A DNA stretch of 16,439 nt from Candidatus Zambryskibacteria bacterium RIFOXYD2_FULL_43_10 (GTDB lineage: Bacteria; Patescibacteriota; Minisyncoccia; Phycocordibacterales; Zambryskibacteraceae). Numbering within the stretch: the stretch's first letter is position 1; each line of letters opens with the position of its first letter. The DNA is taken from the NCBI GenBank assembly GCA_001825475.1, contig MHWZ01000031.1:1-16439 (forward strand), given 5' to 3'. This document shows positions 7,461-13,418 of this stretch, one piece after another. The notes beneath the pieces are model-generated. The model saw only the letters and a program-made list of their open reading frames with translations, did not search any database and was not told the origin of the DNA. Made by a program: the position numbers and the translations under genes.

Positions 7461-7482
7461 CATTTCACTTTTGGGCCGAACG

Positions 7483-7491
7483 TGCTAAATT
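7483..7491 (+). promoter_or_regulatory. Extended -10 promoter of tyrS, probably leaderless
   Basis: TGCTAAATT is an extended -10 with hexamer TAAATT (7486-7491), followed by exactly 7 nt and then ATG 7499. Transcription would start at or next to the A of the start codon. A weak -35 TTCACT lies at 7464-7469. Confidence 0.45.
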
Positions 7492-7498
7492 GACCAGT

Positions 7499-8626
7499 AT
7501 GGATAGGGAAATAGAGGAACTGTTAACCCGCGGAGTGGTGGAAATTATTGATCAAAAGAAACTTGAGAAAAAACTTGCTGCTGGAAAAAAATTAAGAGTT
7601 AAACTTGGTATAGACCCCACTAGTCCCAATCTTCATCTTGGCCGTTCAGTGCCATTGTTTAAGATGCGTGATTTCCAAAACTTAGGACACACCGCCGTAC
7701 TAATTGTTGGAGATTTCACCGGAGTAATTGGTGATACTTCTGATAAGGAAAGTGAGAGACCAATACTCTCACGGGAGACTATAGAAGAAAATAAAAAACA
7801 TTATTTTGATCAAATTGGTAAAATTGTTGATCTTAAAAAAGCAGAACTTAGATATAATTCAGAATGGTTAGAAGGTCTTACTTATCGAGAAATAGGAGAA
7901 CACGCAGACCAATTTTCTCTCTCAGATTTCATTGATCGTGACAATATCAAGCGCCGTTTGGACATGGGGAAGAGAGTTTCATTGAGAGAGACCCTGTACC
8001 CCTTGATGCAAGGTTACGATAGTGTCGCGGTAGAAGCTGATGTTGAGCTTGGTGGAGTGGATCAAAGATTCAATCTTCTGGCTGGGCGAATTCTGCAAGA
8101 ACATTTTGGAAAAGATCCGCAAAGTTTAGTAATAACCACATTTCCAATTTTAGGATTAGATGGACGGAAAATGAGTTCAAGTTGGGGTAACACTATCAAT
8201 TTCACAGATCCCGCCGGTGAAATGTACGGTAAAATTATGAGTATGGCAGATTCCCAGGTTTCCGATTATTTCCGAATTTGTACGAGAATACCGATAGACG
8301 AGATTGGGGCGATTGAACAAAAGCACCCCAAAGAAGCTAAAATGCGCCTAGCATTTGAAATAACTAAAATTTACCACGGTGAAAAAGCTAGCAAGGATGC
8401 AGAAAAAGATTTTGAAGAAATTTTTTCGAAAGGCGGTGTACCGAAAGATATTGAAACGGTAAAGATTGATAAAAACACACCACTAGTCGAAGTTTTTCTA
8501 AAACACAAATTAGTTGCTTCTAAATCAGAATTCAACAGGCTCAATAAAGAGGGGGCTATTAAAGAAATAGAAGGCGGTGTTTACCGTATTGGCAAACACC
8601 GCTTTCTAAAAATTGAAACTCTTTAA
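7499..8626 (+). CDS. tyrS: Tyrosyl-tRNA synthetase
   Basis: This class I synthetase charges tRNA-Tyr. The 375 residues contain the HIGH-like motif as HLGR (46-49) in PTSPNLHLGRSVPL. GDFTGVIGDTSDKESERP follows, then VAVEADVELGGVDQRFN for tyrosine binding and KMSSS (224-228). A C-terminal S4-type RNA-binding domain occupies about 315-375. The motif layout resembles the TyrZ-like branch rather than E. coli TyrS. I chose ATG 7499 over TTG 7490 because it fits the family start and sits 7 nt after a -10 box. A perfect 9-bp inverted repeat near the 3' end (8574-8602) may act as a terminator inside the coding sequence. Confidence 0.95.
   Translation: MDREIEELLTRGVVEIIDQKKLEKKLAAGKKLRVKLGIDPTSPNLHLGRSVPLFKMRDFQNLGHTAVLIVGDFTGVIGDTSDKESERPILSRETIEENKKHYFDQIGKIVDLKKAELRYNSEWLEGLTYREIGEHADQFSLSDFIDRDNIKRRLDMGKRVSLRETLYPLMQGYDSVAVEADVELGGVDQRFNLLAGRILQEHFGKDPQSLVITTFPILGLDGRKMSSSWGNTINFTDPAGEMYGKIMSMADSQVSDYFRICTRIPIDEIGAIEQKHPKEAKMRLAFEITKIYHGEKASKDAEKDFEEIFSKGGVPKDIETVKIDKNTPLVEVFLKHKLVASKSEFNRLNKEGAIKEIEGGVYRIGKHRFLKIETL
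8574..8607. terminator. Possible bidirectional terminator inside the tyrS 3' coding end
   Basis: GCGGTGTTT (8574-8582) pairs perfectly with AAACACCGC (8594-8602) around an 11-nt loop. On the plus strand TTTCT follows; on the minus strand a pyrimidine-rich tract follows. It sits where convergent tyrS and the acidic-protein gene meet (stops 3 bp apart). The U tract is weak, so the call is tentative. Confidence 0.4.
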
Positions 8627-8629
8627 ACT

Positions 8630-8815
8630 TCACATTTCCTCCACGTCGTCCATAAGATCCTCCTTGGCTATCTCAAGTTCGTCATCTGCCAAATCGTCAA
8701 TACTATCAACCTCTTCATCCAAGATGTCCCCGCTCTTTTTAATATCGTGGGAAGGTTTAAGATCAAGGTCGTCCTCCTCGCTCCCCTCCTCATCTTTTAG
8801 AATATCGTCTTCCAT
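8630..8815 (-). CDS. Small acidic protein of unknown function
   Basis: From ATG 8815 the protein is 61 residues, beginning MEDDILKDEEGSEEDDLDL and ending DLMDDVEEM. Acidic residues make up close to half of the sequence and there are no aromatic residues or cysteines, so it is probably disordered. The frame stays open upstream to ATG 8881, but that extension runs through the ruvC terminator hairpin, so the shorter form is preferred. A -10 box TATTAT lies exactly 7 nt before ATG 8815. I do not recognise a family. Possible roles (partner of a basic protein, RNA polymerase delta-like acidic tail) are speculation. Confidence 0.6.
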   Translation of the reverse strand: MEDDILKDEEGSEEDDLDLKPSHDIKKSGDILDEEVDSIDDLADDELEIAKEDLMDDVEEM

Positions 8816-8822
8816 GGTGCAA

Positions 8823-8828
8823 ATAATA
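8823..8828 (-). promoter_or_regulatory. -10 box of the acidic-protein gene, probably leaderless
   Basis: TATTAT on the minus strand is followed by 7 nt and then ATG 8815. There is no room for a Shine-Dalgarno site if transcription starts 6-7 nt after the hexamer. Confidence 0.4.
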
Positions 8829-8842
8829 TAATTATTTTTAAT

Positions 8843-8873
8843 AAAATGCCCGGTTCCATGGTGGGCATTTTTT
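8843..8873. terminator. Rho-independent terminator after ruvC (bidirectional)
   Basis: AAAATGCCC (8843-8851) pairs with GGGCATTTT (8863-8871) around an 11-nt loop. On the minus strand the GC core is followed by ATTTTATT, suitable for ending the ruvB-yebC-ruvC transcript; on the plus strand a run of six T follows. Confidence 0.75.
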
Positions 8874-8890
8874 GAATGCACTTATTTGTA

Positions 8891-9382
8891 TCAGATACTC
8901 TTTTTTGTTGCAAGATGAGTTATACCCAGGGCGATAGCGTCCACCTCGTCGTCAAGTCTTTTGGAAGATTTTTTGGGGAGATTAATTAGTCTTCTGACCA
9001 TCATTTCCATTTGGATTTTGTCTGCCTTACCGTAGCCGGTGACTGCTATCTTTACCGCTTGCGGGCTGTATTCGTAAGTTTTAAGCCCAGCCATAGATGC
9101 TTCGTATAAAATGACGCCTCTAGCTTCGGATACCTTCAATGCGTTGGTAATGTTTTGGTTGAAAAAGAGACTTTCAATCGCAAGCGCCGCCGGTTTCCAT
9201 TTTTTTATTATCTTTTTGATTGCCATACCTATTTCAAACAGACGCTCCGCATGCAAAAGCCCGCGATCTGTTTCAATGCAGCAGGAGTATAGAACCTTGT
9301 TCTCATCTAGAATAGCCGCTCCGATCCGATCAAATCCCGGGTCGATTCCCAATACAGTCTTACTCCGCGTTGGTATAGACAT
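8891..9382 (-). CDS. ruvC: Holliday junction resolvase RuvC
   Basis: RuvC is the endonuclease that cuts Holliday junctions delivered by RuvAB. From ATG 9382 it is 163 residues. The acidic catalytic set is complete: Asp14 in LGIDPG, Glu70 in AIESLFF, and Asp145 with Asp148 in DDEVDAIALG. The RNase-H-like fold region QAVKIAVTGYGKADK is also present. ATG 9382 places GIDPG at the family position; an in-frame ATG at 9406 would add eight residues. Both overlap the 3' end of yebC. It is last in the ruvB-yebC-ruvC unit, followed by a terminator. No ruvA gene is in the window. Confidence 0.95.
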   Translation of the reverse strand: MSIPTRSKTVLGIDPGFDRIGAAILDENKVLYSCCIETDRGLLHAERLFEIGMAIKKIIKKWKPAALAIESLFFNQNITNALKVSEARGVILYEASMAGLKTYEYSPQAVKIAVTGYGKADKIQMEMMVRRLINLPKKSSKRLDDEVDAIALGITHLATKKSI

Positions 9383-9896
9383 TTTGGATCTCGTCATTAT
9401 CTTCAAGTTCTTCTATCAACGCCTCTAATTTTTTCCCCTCACCTTCTGATATTTGAACAGTAGCTGTTGGTTGCAAGTCGTTAGTTGTTAGTTCTCTTTT
9501 AAACGTCCACGCGGCCGAACCGGGAGCCGCGAGGGAAAAGCCATGTTTGGAAAGAATAAACTTCACTTCCTGAGCGGCCTTATTTCTATTGTCCGTCAAA
9601 ACTTCAATTACCAGCGCCGAACCGCCGGGACCATAGGCTTCATAAGTGATGGCCTCGAGCGCGAGAGTGTCAGAACCAGAGCCTTTTTTGATTGCCCTCT
9701 CGATATTATCGGCCGGCATATTATATTCTCGCGCCTTCTCTATGGCGGCTCGTAAAATTGGAGATGTGGCGTCACCCCCAACTTGTCTTGAGGCGGTAGA
9801 AATAAGCTTGGCCATTTTTGAGAAAATTTTGGATTTAACCGCATCCGTTACCGCCTTCTTATTTTTAATCTTTGACCATTTATTGTGGCCGCTCAT
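9360..9896 (-). CDS. yebC: YebC/TACO1/PmpR family protein, short form
   Basis: YebC-family proteins have been described as DNA-binding transcriptional regulators, and more recently as translation factors that relieve stalling at proline runs. The N-terminus is the family hallmark (MSGHNKWSKIKNKKAVTDAVK), followed by KAREYNMPADNIERAIKKG, TYEAYGPGGSALVIEVLTDNRNKAAQEV and the C-terminal NVYTN. Only 178 residues are present against the usual 235-250. After AAWTFKREL the middle part is reduced by about 60 residues, while both ends are intact, so this looks like natural compaction rather than damage. ATG 9896 overlaps the ruvB TGA (ATGA). yebC next to ruv genes is a common arrangement. Confidence 0.93.
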   Translation of the reverse strand: MSGHNKWSKIKNKKAVTDAVKSKIFSKMAKLISTASRQVGGDATSPILRAAIEKAREYNMPADNIERAIKKGSGSDTLALEAITYEAYGPGGSALVIEVLTDNRNKAAQEVKFILSKHGFSLAAPGSAAWTFKRELTTNDLQPTATVQISEGEGKKLEALIEELEDNDEIQNVYTNAE

Positions 9897-10924
9897 AGAA
9901 GTTTCTTTTGTAAATTAGCCGGAGGGGTTTTACCAAGATGTTTATAAGCATGGACCGTAAGTGCACGGCCGCGCGCGGTTCGTTCGATAAGACCAAGTTG
10001 CAAGAGATACGGCTCATTAAATTCTTCAATGGTCGCCTCTTCTTCGGAGAGCGCGGCCGCTAGAGTTGAAAGGCCGACGGGCCCGCCGGCAAATTTTTCC
10101 GCAACGATCTCTAGAAGTTTGCGATCGGAAGGAGAGAGCCCTTTCTCATCTATGCCCAGTAGTTTTAAGGAAAGTTCAACCGTCTTTTGGTCTAGGGGCC
10201 TTATCTCAACTTGAGCAAAGTCACGAGCGCGTTTGAGTAAGTAGTTAGCGGTACGCGGGGTGAAGCGTGAGCGCTTGGCAATTTCTTTCTCAGCCCCGTT
10301 TTCTATTTTAACGCCGATAATTTTCGCCGACCGGCGCAGGATTTCAGCAATTTCATCCTCGGTGTAAAATTCCAAGCGGAAAACTCCGCCCGAGAAACGA
10401 CTGCGCAGGGGCGAAGAAATCATTGCTACTCGCGTGGTCGCTGCGAGCAGGGTAAACGGCGGTAGTTCCAACTGAATGGTGCGCGCTGACGGGCCCTTAC
10501 CGATAATGATGTCAAGCACCCCGGATTCCATTGCCGGGTAAAGCACTTCCTCAATCGTTTTATTCAAACGGTGAACCTCATCTATAAAAAGAATATCACC
10601 GGCGGTAAGATTGGTTAAAATAGAAGCAAGATCACCCACTTTTTCAATCGCTGGTCCCGAAGTAATTTTAATGGTTCGTCCCGCTTCTTTGGCTACCAAG
10701 TGAGCAAGAGTGGTTTTACCAAGACCCGGTGGGCCGTAAAATAAAACGTGTTCCGGAGGGACCCCGCGTTCTGTGGCGGCTTGAATTAGGATTTTAAGGT
10801 TTTCCTTGACTGCTTTTTGGCCCACATAATCCTGCCAATTTGAAGGTCTAAGTTCGTTATCTAAAAATGAGGCATACTCGTTCTCTTTCGTTACATTTTT
10901 TTCTTTCAGCGTTTTACTTGACAT
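9893..10924 (-). CDS. ruvB: Holliday junction branch migration helicase RuvB
   Basis: RuvB is the AAA+ motor that drives branch migration with RuvA. The 343 residues match the usual length. Visible features are Walker A GPPGLGKT (64-71), Walker B DILFIDEVH (110-118), sensor 1 LLAATTR (159-165), the arginine-finger region SPLRSRF (Arg174), a sensor 2 region TPRTANYLLKRARD and a C-terminal winged helix with EPYLLQLGLIERTARGR. ATG 10924 lies 7 nt after a CATAAT box, suggesting a leaderless message, and overlaps a divergent promoter for the plus-strand RNA. It heads the ruvB-yebC-ruvC unit. Confidence 0.97.
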   Translation of the reverse strand: MSSKTLKEKNVTKENEYASFLDNELRPSNWQDYVGQKAVKENLKILIQAATERGVPPEHVLFYGPPGLGKTTLAHLVAKEAGRTIKITSGPAIEKVGDLASILTNLTAGDILFIDEVHRLNKTIEEVLYPAMESGVLDIIIGKGPSARTIQLELPPFTLLAATTRVAMISSPLRSRFSGGVFRLEFYTEDEIAEILRRSAKIIGVKIENGAEKEIAKRSRFTPRTANYLLKRARDFAQVEIRPLDQKTVELSLKLLGIDEKGLSPSDRKLLEIVAEKFAGGPVGLSTLAAALSEEEATIEEFNEPYLLQLGLIERTARGRALTVHAYKHLGKTPPANLQKKLL

Positions 10925-10946
10925 AAAAAGTATTATGTGCTAGACT
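10918..10946 (+). promoter_or_regulatory. Consensus promoter for the candidate ncRNA
   Basis: A perfect -35 TTGACA (10918-10923), a 17-nt spacer ending TGC (extended -10 dinucleotide TG at 10938-10939), and a -10 TAGACT (10941-10946). The expected start is near 10953. No protein-coding gene lies downstream on this strand before the convergent pilB stop at 11170, so the promoter has no other evident target. Confidence 0.8.
10932..10937 (-). promoter_or_regulatory. -10 box of ruvB, probably leaderless
   Basis: CATAAT on the minus strand is followed by 7 nt and ATG 10924. It lies inside the spacer of the plus-strand promoter at 10918-10946, so the two promoters overlap face to face. Confidence 0.35.
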
Positions 10947-10952
10947 GGCGAA

Positions 10953-11150
10953 GAGAAAAGCGGTTCCTATTCCAGATCATAAATCTCTAAGCAACGTGCT
11001 CTTCGGGGCATTTGGACTTTTCTCTAAGGACGTTTTTGGTGTTTCGCTAACGCGAAACTTCTGATGCCATCCTTGAAAGATTCGTTTAGTCCCGACATCG
11101 CGTCGGGGTGTTGCTTGGAGATTTATGCGCTGGATCCGCTCCTTATTATT
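10953..11150 (+). ncRNA. Candidate structured non-coding RNA, family not recognised
   Basis: The ends close on each other. 10979-10995 pairs with 11110-11126 in a 17-bp uninterrupted helix containing one U-G pair, extended outward by AGCGG (10959-10963) with CCGCT (11136-11140). Inside are three hairpin elements. The first is a 6-bp stem closed by a C(UUCG)G tetraloop (10996-11011). The second is a long arm, GGACT (11014-11018) with AGTCC (11088-11092) and AAGGA (11026-11030) with TCCTT (11070-11074), capped by a perfect 7-bp stem with a TAAC loop (11041-11058). The third is CCCGAC (11091-11096) with GTCGGG (11102-11107), which competes for two bases of the arm. The U-G and G-U pairs would be mismatches on the minus strand, favouring plus-strand transcription. 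It lacks recognisable RNase P, tmRNA or SRP motifs; a divergent 6S-like RNA is possible. The 3' end is uncertain. Confidence 0.65.
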
Positions 11151-11169
11151 CACTAAAAATTTCCCATTG

Positions 11170-12849
11170 CTATATTGACGAGAGATCTACAACACGGTCA
11201 AGTTCCTCGATTGTGGTCACACCGGCAAGTACCTTAATCACGCCGTCCTCAACCAAGGTTAAAAGTTTCTGCCCCTTAGCCGCCTCGCGGATATCACGTT
11301 CGGAAGGATTCGTGATAACCGCTTTTTCTATTTTATCATCAATCAGAATCGCTTCGTAGATACCAATTCTGCCTCTGAATCCAATGCCGTTACATTTTGG
11401 ACAGCCCACAGTGGCCCAGATATGTGCTCTTTGAATGCCATCAAGATAAACCGAATCGGGAATCCGCGCCAAAACTTTATCAATTGCCTCTTTATTTTTA
11501 CCCTCAAGAGGGATTTTTTTCTTACACGTCTCGCAAAGCGTGCGTACCAGTCGTTGGGCGATTGAGACGTTTAGGGCGGAGCTGACCACTTTAGGATTGA
11601 CTCCGAGATCAAGAAGTCGCGGGAAAGAACCCGCGGCATTGTTCGTGTGTAGGGTGGAAAGCACCAAGTGGCCGGTCAGCGCGGCGTTGACGGCGACTAC
11701 GGCCGTTTCATTATCGCGAATTTCTCCGACCATGATCACATCCGGGTCTTGTCGGAGGGCGCTGCGCAAACCTTCGGCGAAGCCGTAACCTTTTTCCGTT
11801 TCCGCCTGGGTTTGAACGACGCCCTCGAGGTGGTACTCTATGGGGTCCTCAATAGTAACCACTTTGATGTCGGGCGTATAAATTTTTTTTAGGAACGCAT
11901 AGAGCGTTGTTGTTTTGCCGGAGCCGGTCGGACCGGTGGTAAGAATCATTCCGTTCGGTTTTCTGATCTCTTTCTTTAAAATCATCAAGAGATGCGGATG
12001 AATCCCAAGCGCTTCAAACTCAACCGCAATGGCGTCCGGGTTCAGAACACGCATAACCACCGATTCGTCGTAGGGACCCGGCAGAAGAGAAGTGCGCACT
12101 TCAATCTCAACATCGGCAAGTTTGATGGAAAAGCGGCCGTCTTGCGCTTTTTCCTTAACATTGAGTTTCAATTCACTGATCAGTTTAATGCGAGACAATA
12201 AAAGTTCGAAAGTTTCAAAATCAAAATGAAGAATATCAGTCAAGATGCCGTCAAGTCGATAACGCAAGCGCACGTCTTTTTCTTCGGGTTCAAGATGCAC
12301 ATCGGAGGCCTTTAAACTGATTGCGCCGGCCAGAATAATTTCTAAAATTTTTGAGATGCGGTAGGCGCGTTTCATCGCAAGCACTCCCTCGATTAATTTT
12401 TTAACATCGGCCAGCGAGGTGACTCTCTTGGTCATTTCAATAATTTCTTCGTTTGAAATGTCGAGGGCGCCGGACTTGGTTTCCAATGAATACGAAAGAT
12501 CTTTGTATCTGCTCCACACTTTCTCAAGACTCTGATGCGAGACCATAAAGACCTCGGGTATATAGCCGCGACGTTTCAAGTCACCGATAAGCTCAACCGT
12601 TTTCTCGTTTTCAGGCGAGAGGACGGCCACATCAATTTTTTTATCTACCACGTCAAAGATCGCGGTTTTGGCGGCGCGGGCGTCTATTTCTTTAATAATG
12701 CGCAGAGCGTCAATATTTATAGGGTGTGTTGAGAGGTCAAGATAGGGGACTCCGTGGCGACGCGAAAGAGAAGCGACAAGTTCTTCTTCTTCCTTTCTAT
12801 GAAGTGTGCGTACACGTTCATCCTGTTTTTCTTCATCAAATTGGACCAT
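11170..12849 (-). CDS. pilB: Type IV pilus / type II secretion ATPase (PilB/GspE family)
   Basis: This cytoplasmic hexameric ATPase powers type IV pilus extension or related secretion. The 559 residues begin with an MshEN-type N-terminal domain (about 20-115). An N2 domain and the ATPase core follow: Walker A GPTGSGKT (306-313), Asp box TIEDPIEY (332-339), Walker B region DVIMVGEIRD (370-379) and His box LTGHLVLSTLHTNNA (391-405). A tetracysteine zinc site comes next (Cys439, Cys442, Cys483, Cys486) in CETC and CPKC. I prefer ATG 12849 over the adjoining TTG 12852 because a -10 box lies 6 nt upstream. The pilus role is inferred, since no pilin, PilC or PilT gene is in the window. It is not adjacent to ruvB: the ncRNA lies between. 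Confidence 0.93.
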   Translation of the reverse strand: MVQFDEEKQDERVRTLHRKEEEELVASLSRRHGVPYLDLSTHPINIDALRIIKEIDARAAKTAIFDVVDKKIDVAVLSPENEKTVELIGDLKRRGYIPEVFMVSHQSLEKVWSRYKDLSYSLETKSGALDISNEEIIEMTKRVTSLADVKKLIEGVLAMKRAYRISKILEIILAGAISLKASDVHLEPEEKDVRLRYRLDGILTDILHFDFETFELLLSRIKLISELKLNVKEKAQDGRFSIKLADVEIEVRTSLLPGPYDESVVMRVLNPDAIAVEFEALGIHPHLLMILKKEIRKPNGMILTTGPTGSGKTTTLYAFLKKIYTPDIKVVTIEDPIEYHLEGVVQTQAETEKGYGFAEGLRSALRQDPDVIMVGEIRDNETAVVAVNAALTGHLVLSTLHTNNAAGSFPRLLDLGVNPKVVSSALNVSIAQRLVRTLCETCKKKIPLEGKNKEAIDKVLARIPDSVYLDGIQRAHIWATVGCPKCNGIGFRGRIGIYEAILIDDKIEKAVITNPSERDIREAAKGQKLLTLVEDGVIKVLAGVTTIEELDRVVDLSSI

Positions 12850-12855
12850 CAATAC

Positions 12856-12861
12856 ATTCTA
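12856..12861 (-). promoter_or_regulatory. -10 box of the pilB gene, probably leaderless
   Basis: TAGAAT on the minus strand is followed by 6 nt and ATG 12849. The next 14 bases upstream are a two-unit copy of the TAGCTNN repeat, so the repeat occupies most of the -10/-35 spacer. Confidence 0.4.
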
Positions 12862-12875
12862 TAGCTTCTAGCTTT
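12862..12875 (+). repeat. Two-unit copy of the TAGCTNN heptamer repeat
   Basis: TAGCTTC followed directly by TAGCTTT and then AAA. These are the same as the first and last units of the array at 1137-1171, including the trailing AAA. It lies between the divergent pilB and lipoprotein promoters. Confidence 0.65.
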
Positions 12876-12897
12876 AAAATACAGCATATTTTAACGC

Positions 12898-12927
12898 TTG
12901 ACTTTATAGTATTATTCATGGTACAAT
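12898..12927 (+). promoter_or_regulatory. Promoter of the small lipoprotein gene
   Basis: A -35 TTGACT (12898-12903), an 18-nt spacer and a -10 TACAAT (12922-12927). The leader is about 27 nt and carries a full Shine-Dalgarno site. Confidence 0.7.
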
Positions 12928-12943
12928 ACAGAGCAGAAAATTC

Positions 12944-12951
12944 AAAGGAGG
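12944..12951 (+). promoter_or_regulatory. Strong Shine-Dalgarno site of the lipoprotein gene
   Basis: AAAGGAGG lies 9 nt before ATG 12961. It is the only near-perfect Shine-Dalgarno sequence in front of a gene in this window. Confidence 0.75.
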
Positions 12952-12960
12952 ATATCTCTC

Positions 12961-13371
12961 ATGAACAAGAAGTACCTGCTGTTTGTAATTTTGGCTTCGG
13001 TGTTGGTTAGTGGTTGTGTCGTAGGACCGGTTAGGCCCTACGGAATAACTCACGGATTCGGGTTTTATCAGATCGGAGTAACGGTGAGAGTAGTGAATAA
13101 TTGCACGCCGTTTCTCCAGTTGGACACAGTTAGCGGGATCGAGGTTAAAGAGCTACCCTATGGTAGCTCGGTGACCGTTCATTTAACATCGGCTCCGTTT
13201 TCTGGCAGTCAACGACAACTGTCATTAACCGCCAAGGGGTATGGGCCGAGCCGGGAGTATCTCGGCTCGTCAACAAAAATTTTCCACGTGAGCACTTATC
13301 AAGGCTCGCGTGAGGAGGTTTGGGAGGTGGACAGGCTTCGCCTCCCGGGTGGCCGCGGCGGGTGTCGATAG
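12961..13371 (+). CDS. Small predicted lipoprotein of unknown function
   Basis: The 136-residue protein starts with a lipoprotein signal peptide: basic MNKK, a hydrophobic stretch, then a lipobox LVSGC with Cys19 as the probable acylated residue, so it should be anchored on the outer face of the membrane. The mature part is beta-rich, with VTVRVVNNCTPFLQLD (a second cysteine, Cys48), VKELPYGSSVTVHL and a long QRQLSLTAKGYG strand, and ends in a glycine/arginine-rich tail with Cys135. The VRVVNNCTPFL...G strand pattern suggests a small immunoglobulin-like or beta-sandwich fold, which is inference only. I recognise no family. It is monocistronic, with its own promoter, Shine-Dalgarno site and terminator, and appears more GC-rich than most of the window. 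Confidence 0.8.
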   Translation: MNKKYLLFVILASVLVSGCVVGPVRPYGITHGFGFYQIGVTVRVVNNCTPFLQLDTVSGIEVKELPYGSSVTVHLTSAPFSGSQRQLSLTAKGYGPSREYLGSSTKIFHVSTYQGSREEVWEVDRLRLPGGRGGCR

Positions 13372-13376
13372 GTGAG

Positions 13377-13405
13377 GGGCGGGGACGCAAGTTCCCGCCC
13401 TTTTT
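13377..13405 (+). terminator. Rho-independent terminator of the lipoprotein gene
   Basis: GGGCGGG (13377-13383) pairs with CCCGCCC (13394-13400), extendable by G-T and A-T pairs toward the loop, and is followed by five T. It starts 5 bp after the stop codon. Its T run directly abuts the -10 box of tsaE. Confidence 0.9.
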
Positions 13406-13406
13406 G

Positions 13407-13412
13407 TATAAT
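13407..13412 (+). promoter_or_regulatory. -10 box of tsaE-polA-holA, probably leaderless
   Basis: A perfect TATAAT is followed by 6 nt (ACGGGG) and ATG 13419. Any -35 element would have to lie within the preceding terminator hairpin; none with good similarity is seen. Confidence 0.5.
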
Positions 13413-13418
13413 ACGGGG

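Noticed and set aside
8613..8831. Serine-rich 72-residue open frame on the plus strand
   Set aside because: It is the complement of the acidic-protein gene (Asp/Glu codons read in reverse give Ser runs) and has no start signal.
10925..11169. tRNA, tmRNA or RNase P RNA in the pilB-ruvB gap
   Set aside because: No CCA end, T-loop motif, tmRNA tag reading frame or RNase P conserved core sequences could be found; the structure is kept as an unassigned ncRNA.
13320..13418. N-terminal extension of TsaE to an upstream ATG
   Set aside because: The added residues overlap the lipoprotein gene and its terminator, are Gly/Pro/Arg-rich and do not resemble TsaE; ATG 13419 fits the -10 spacing.
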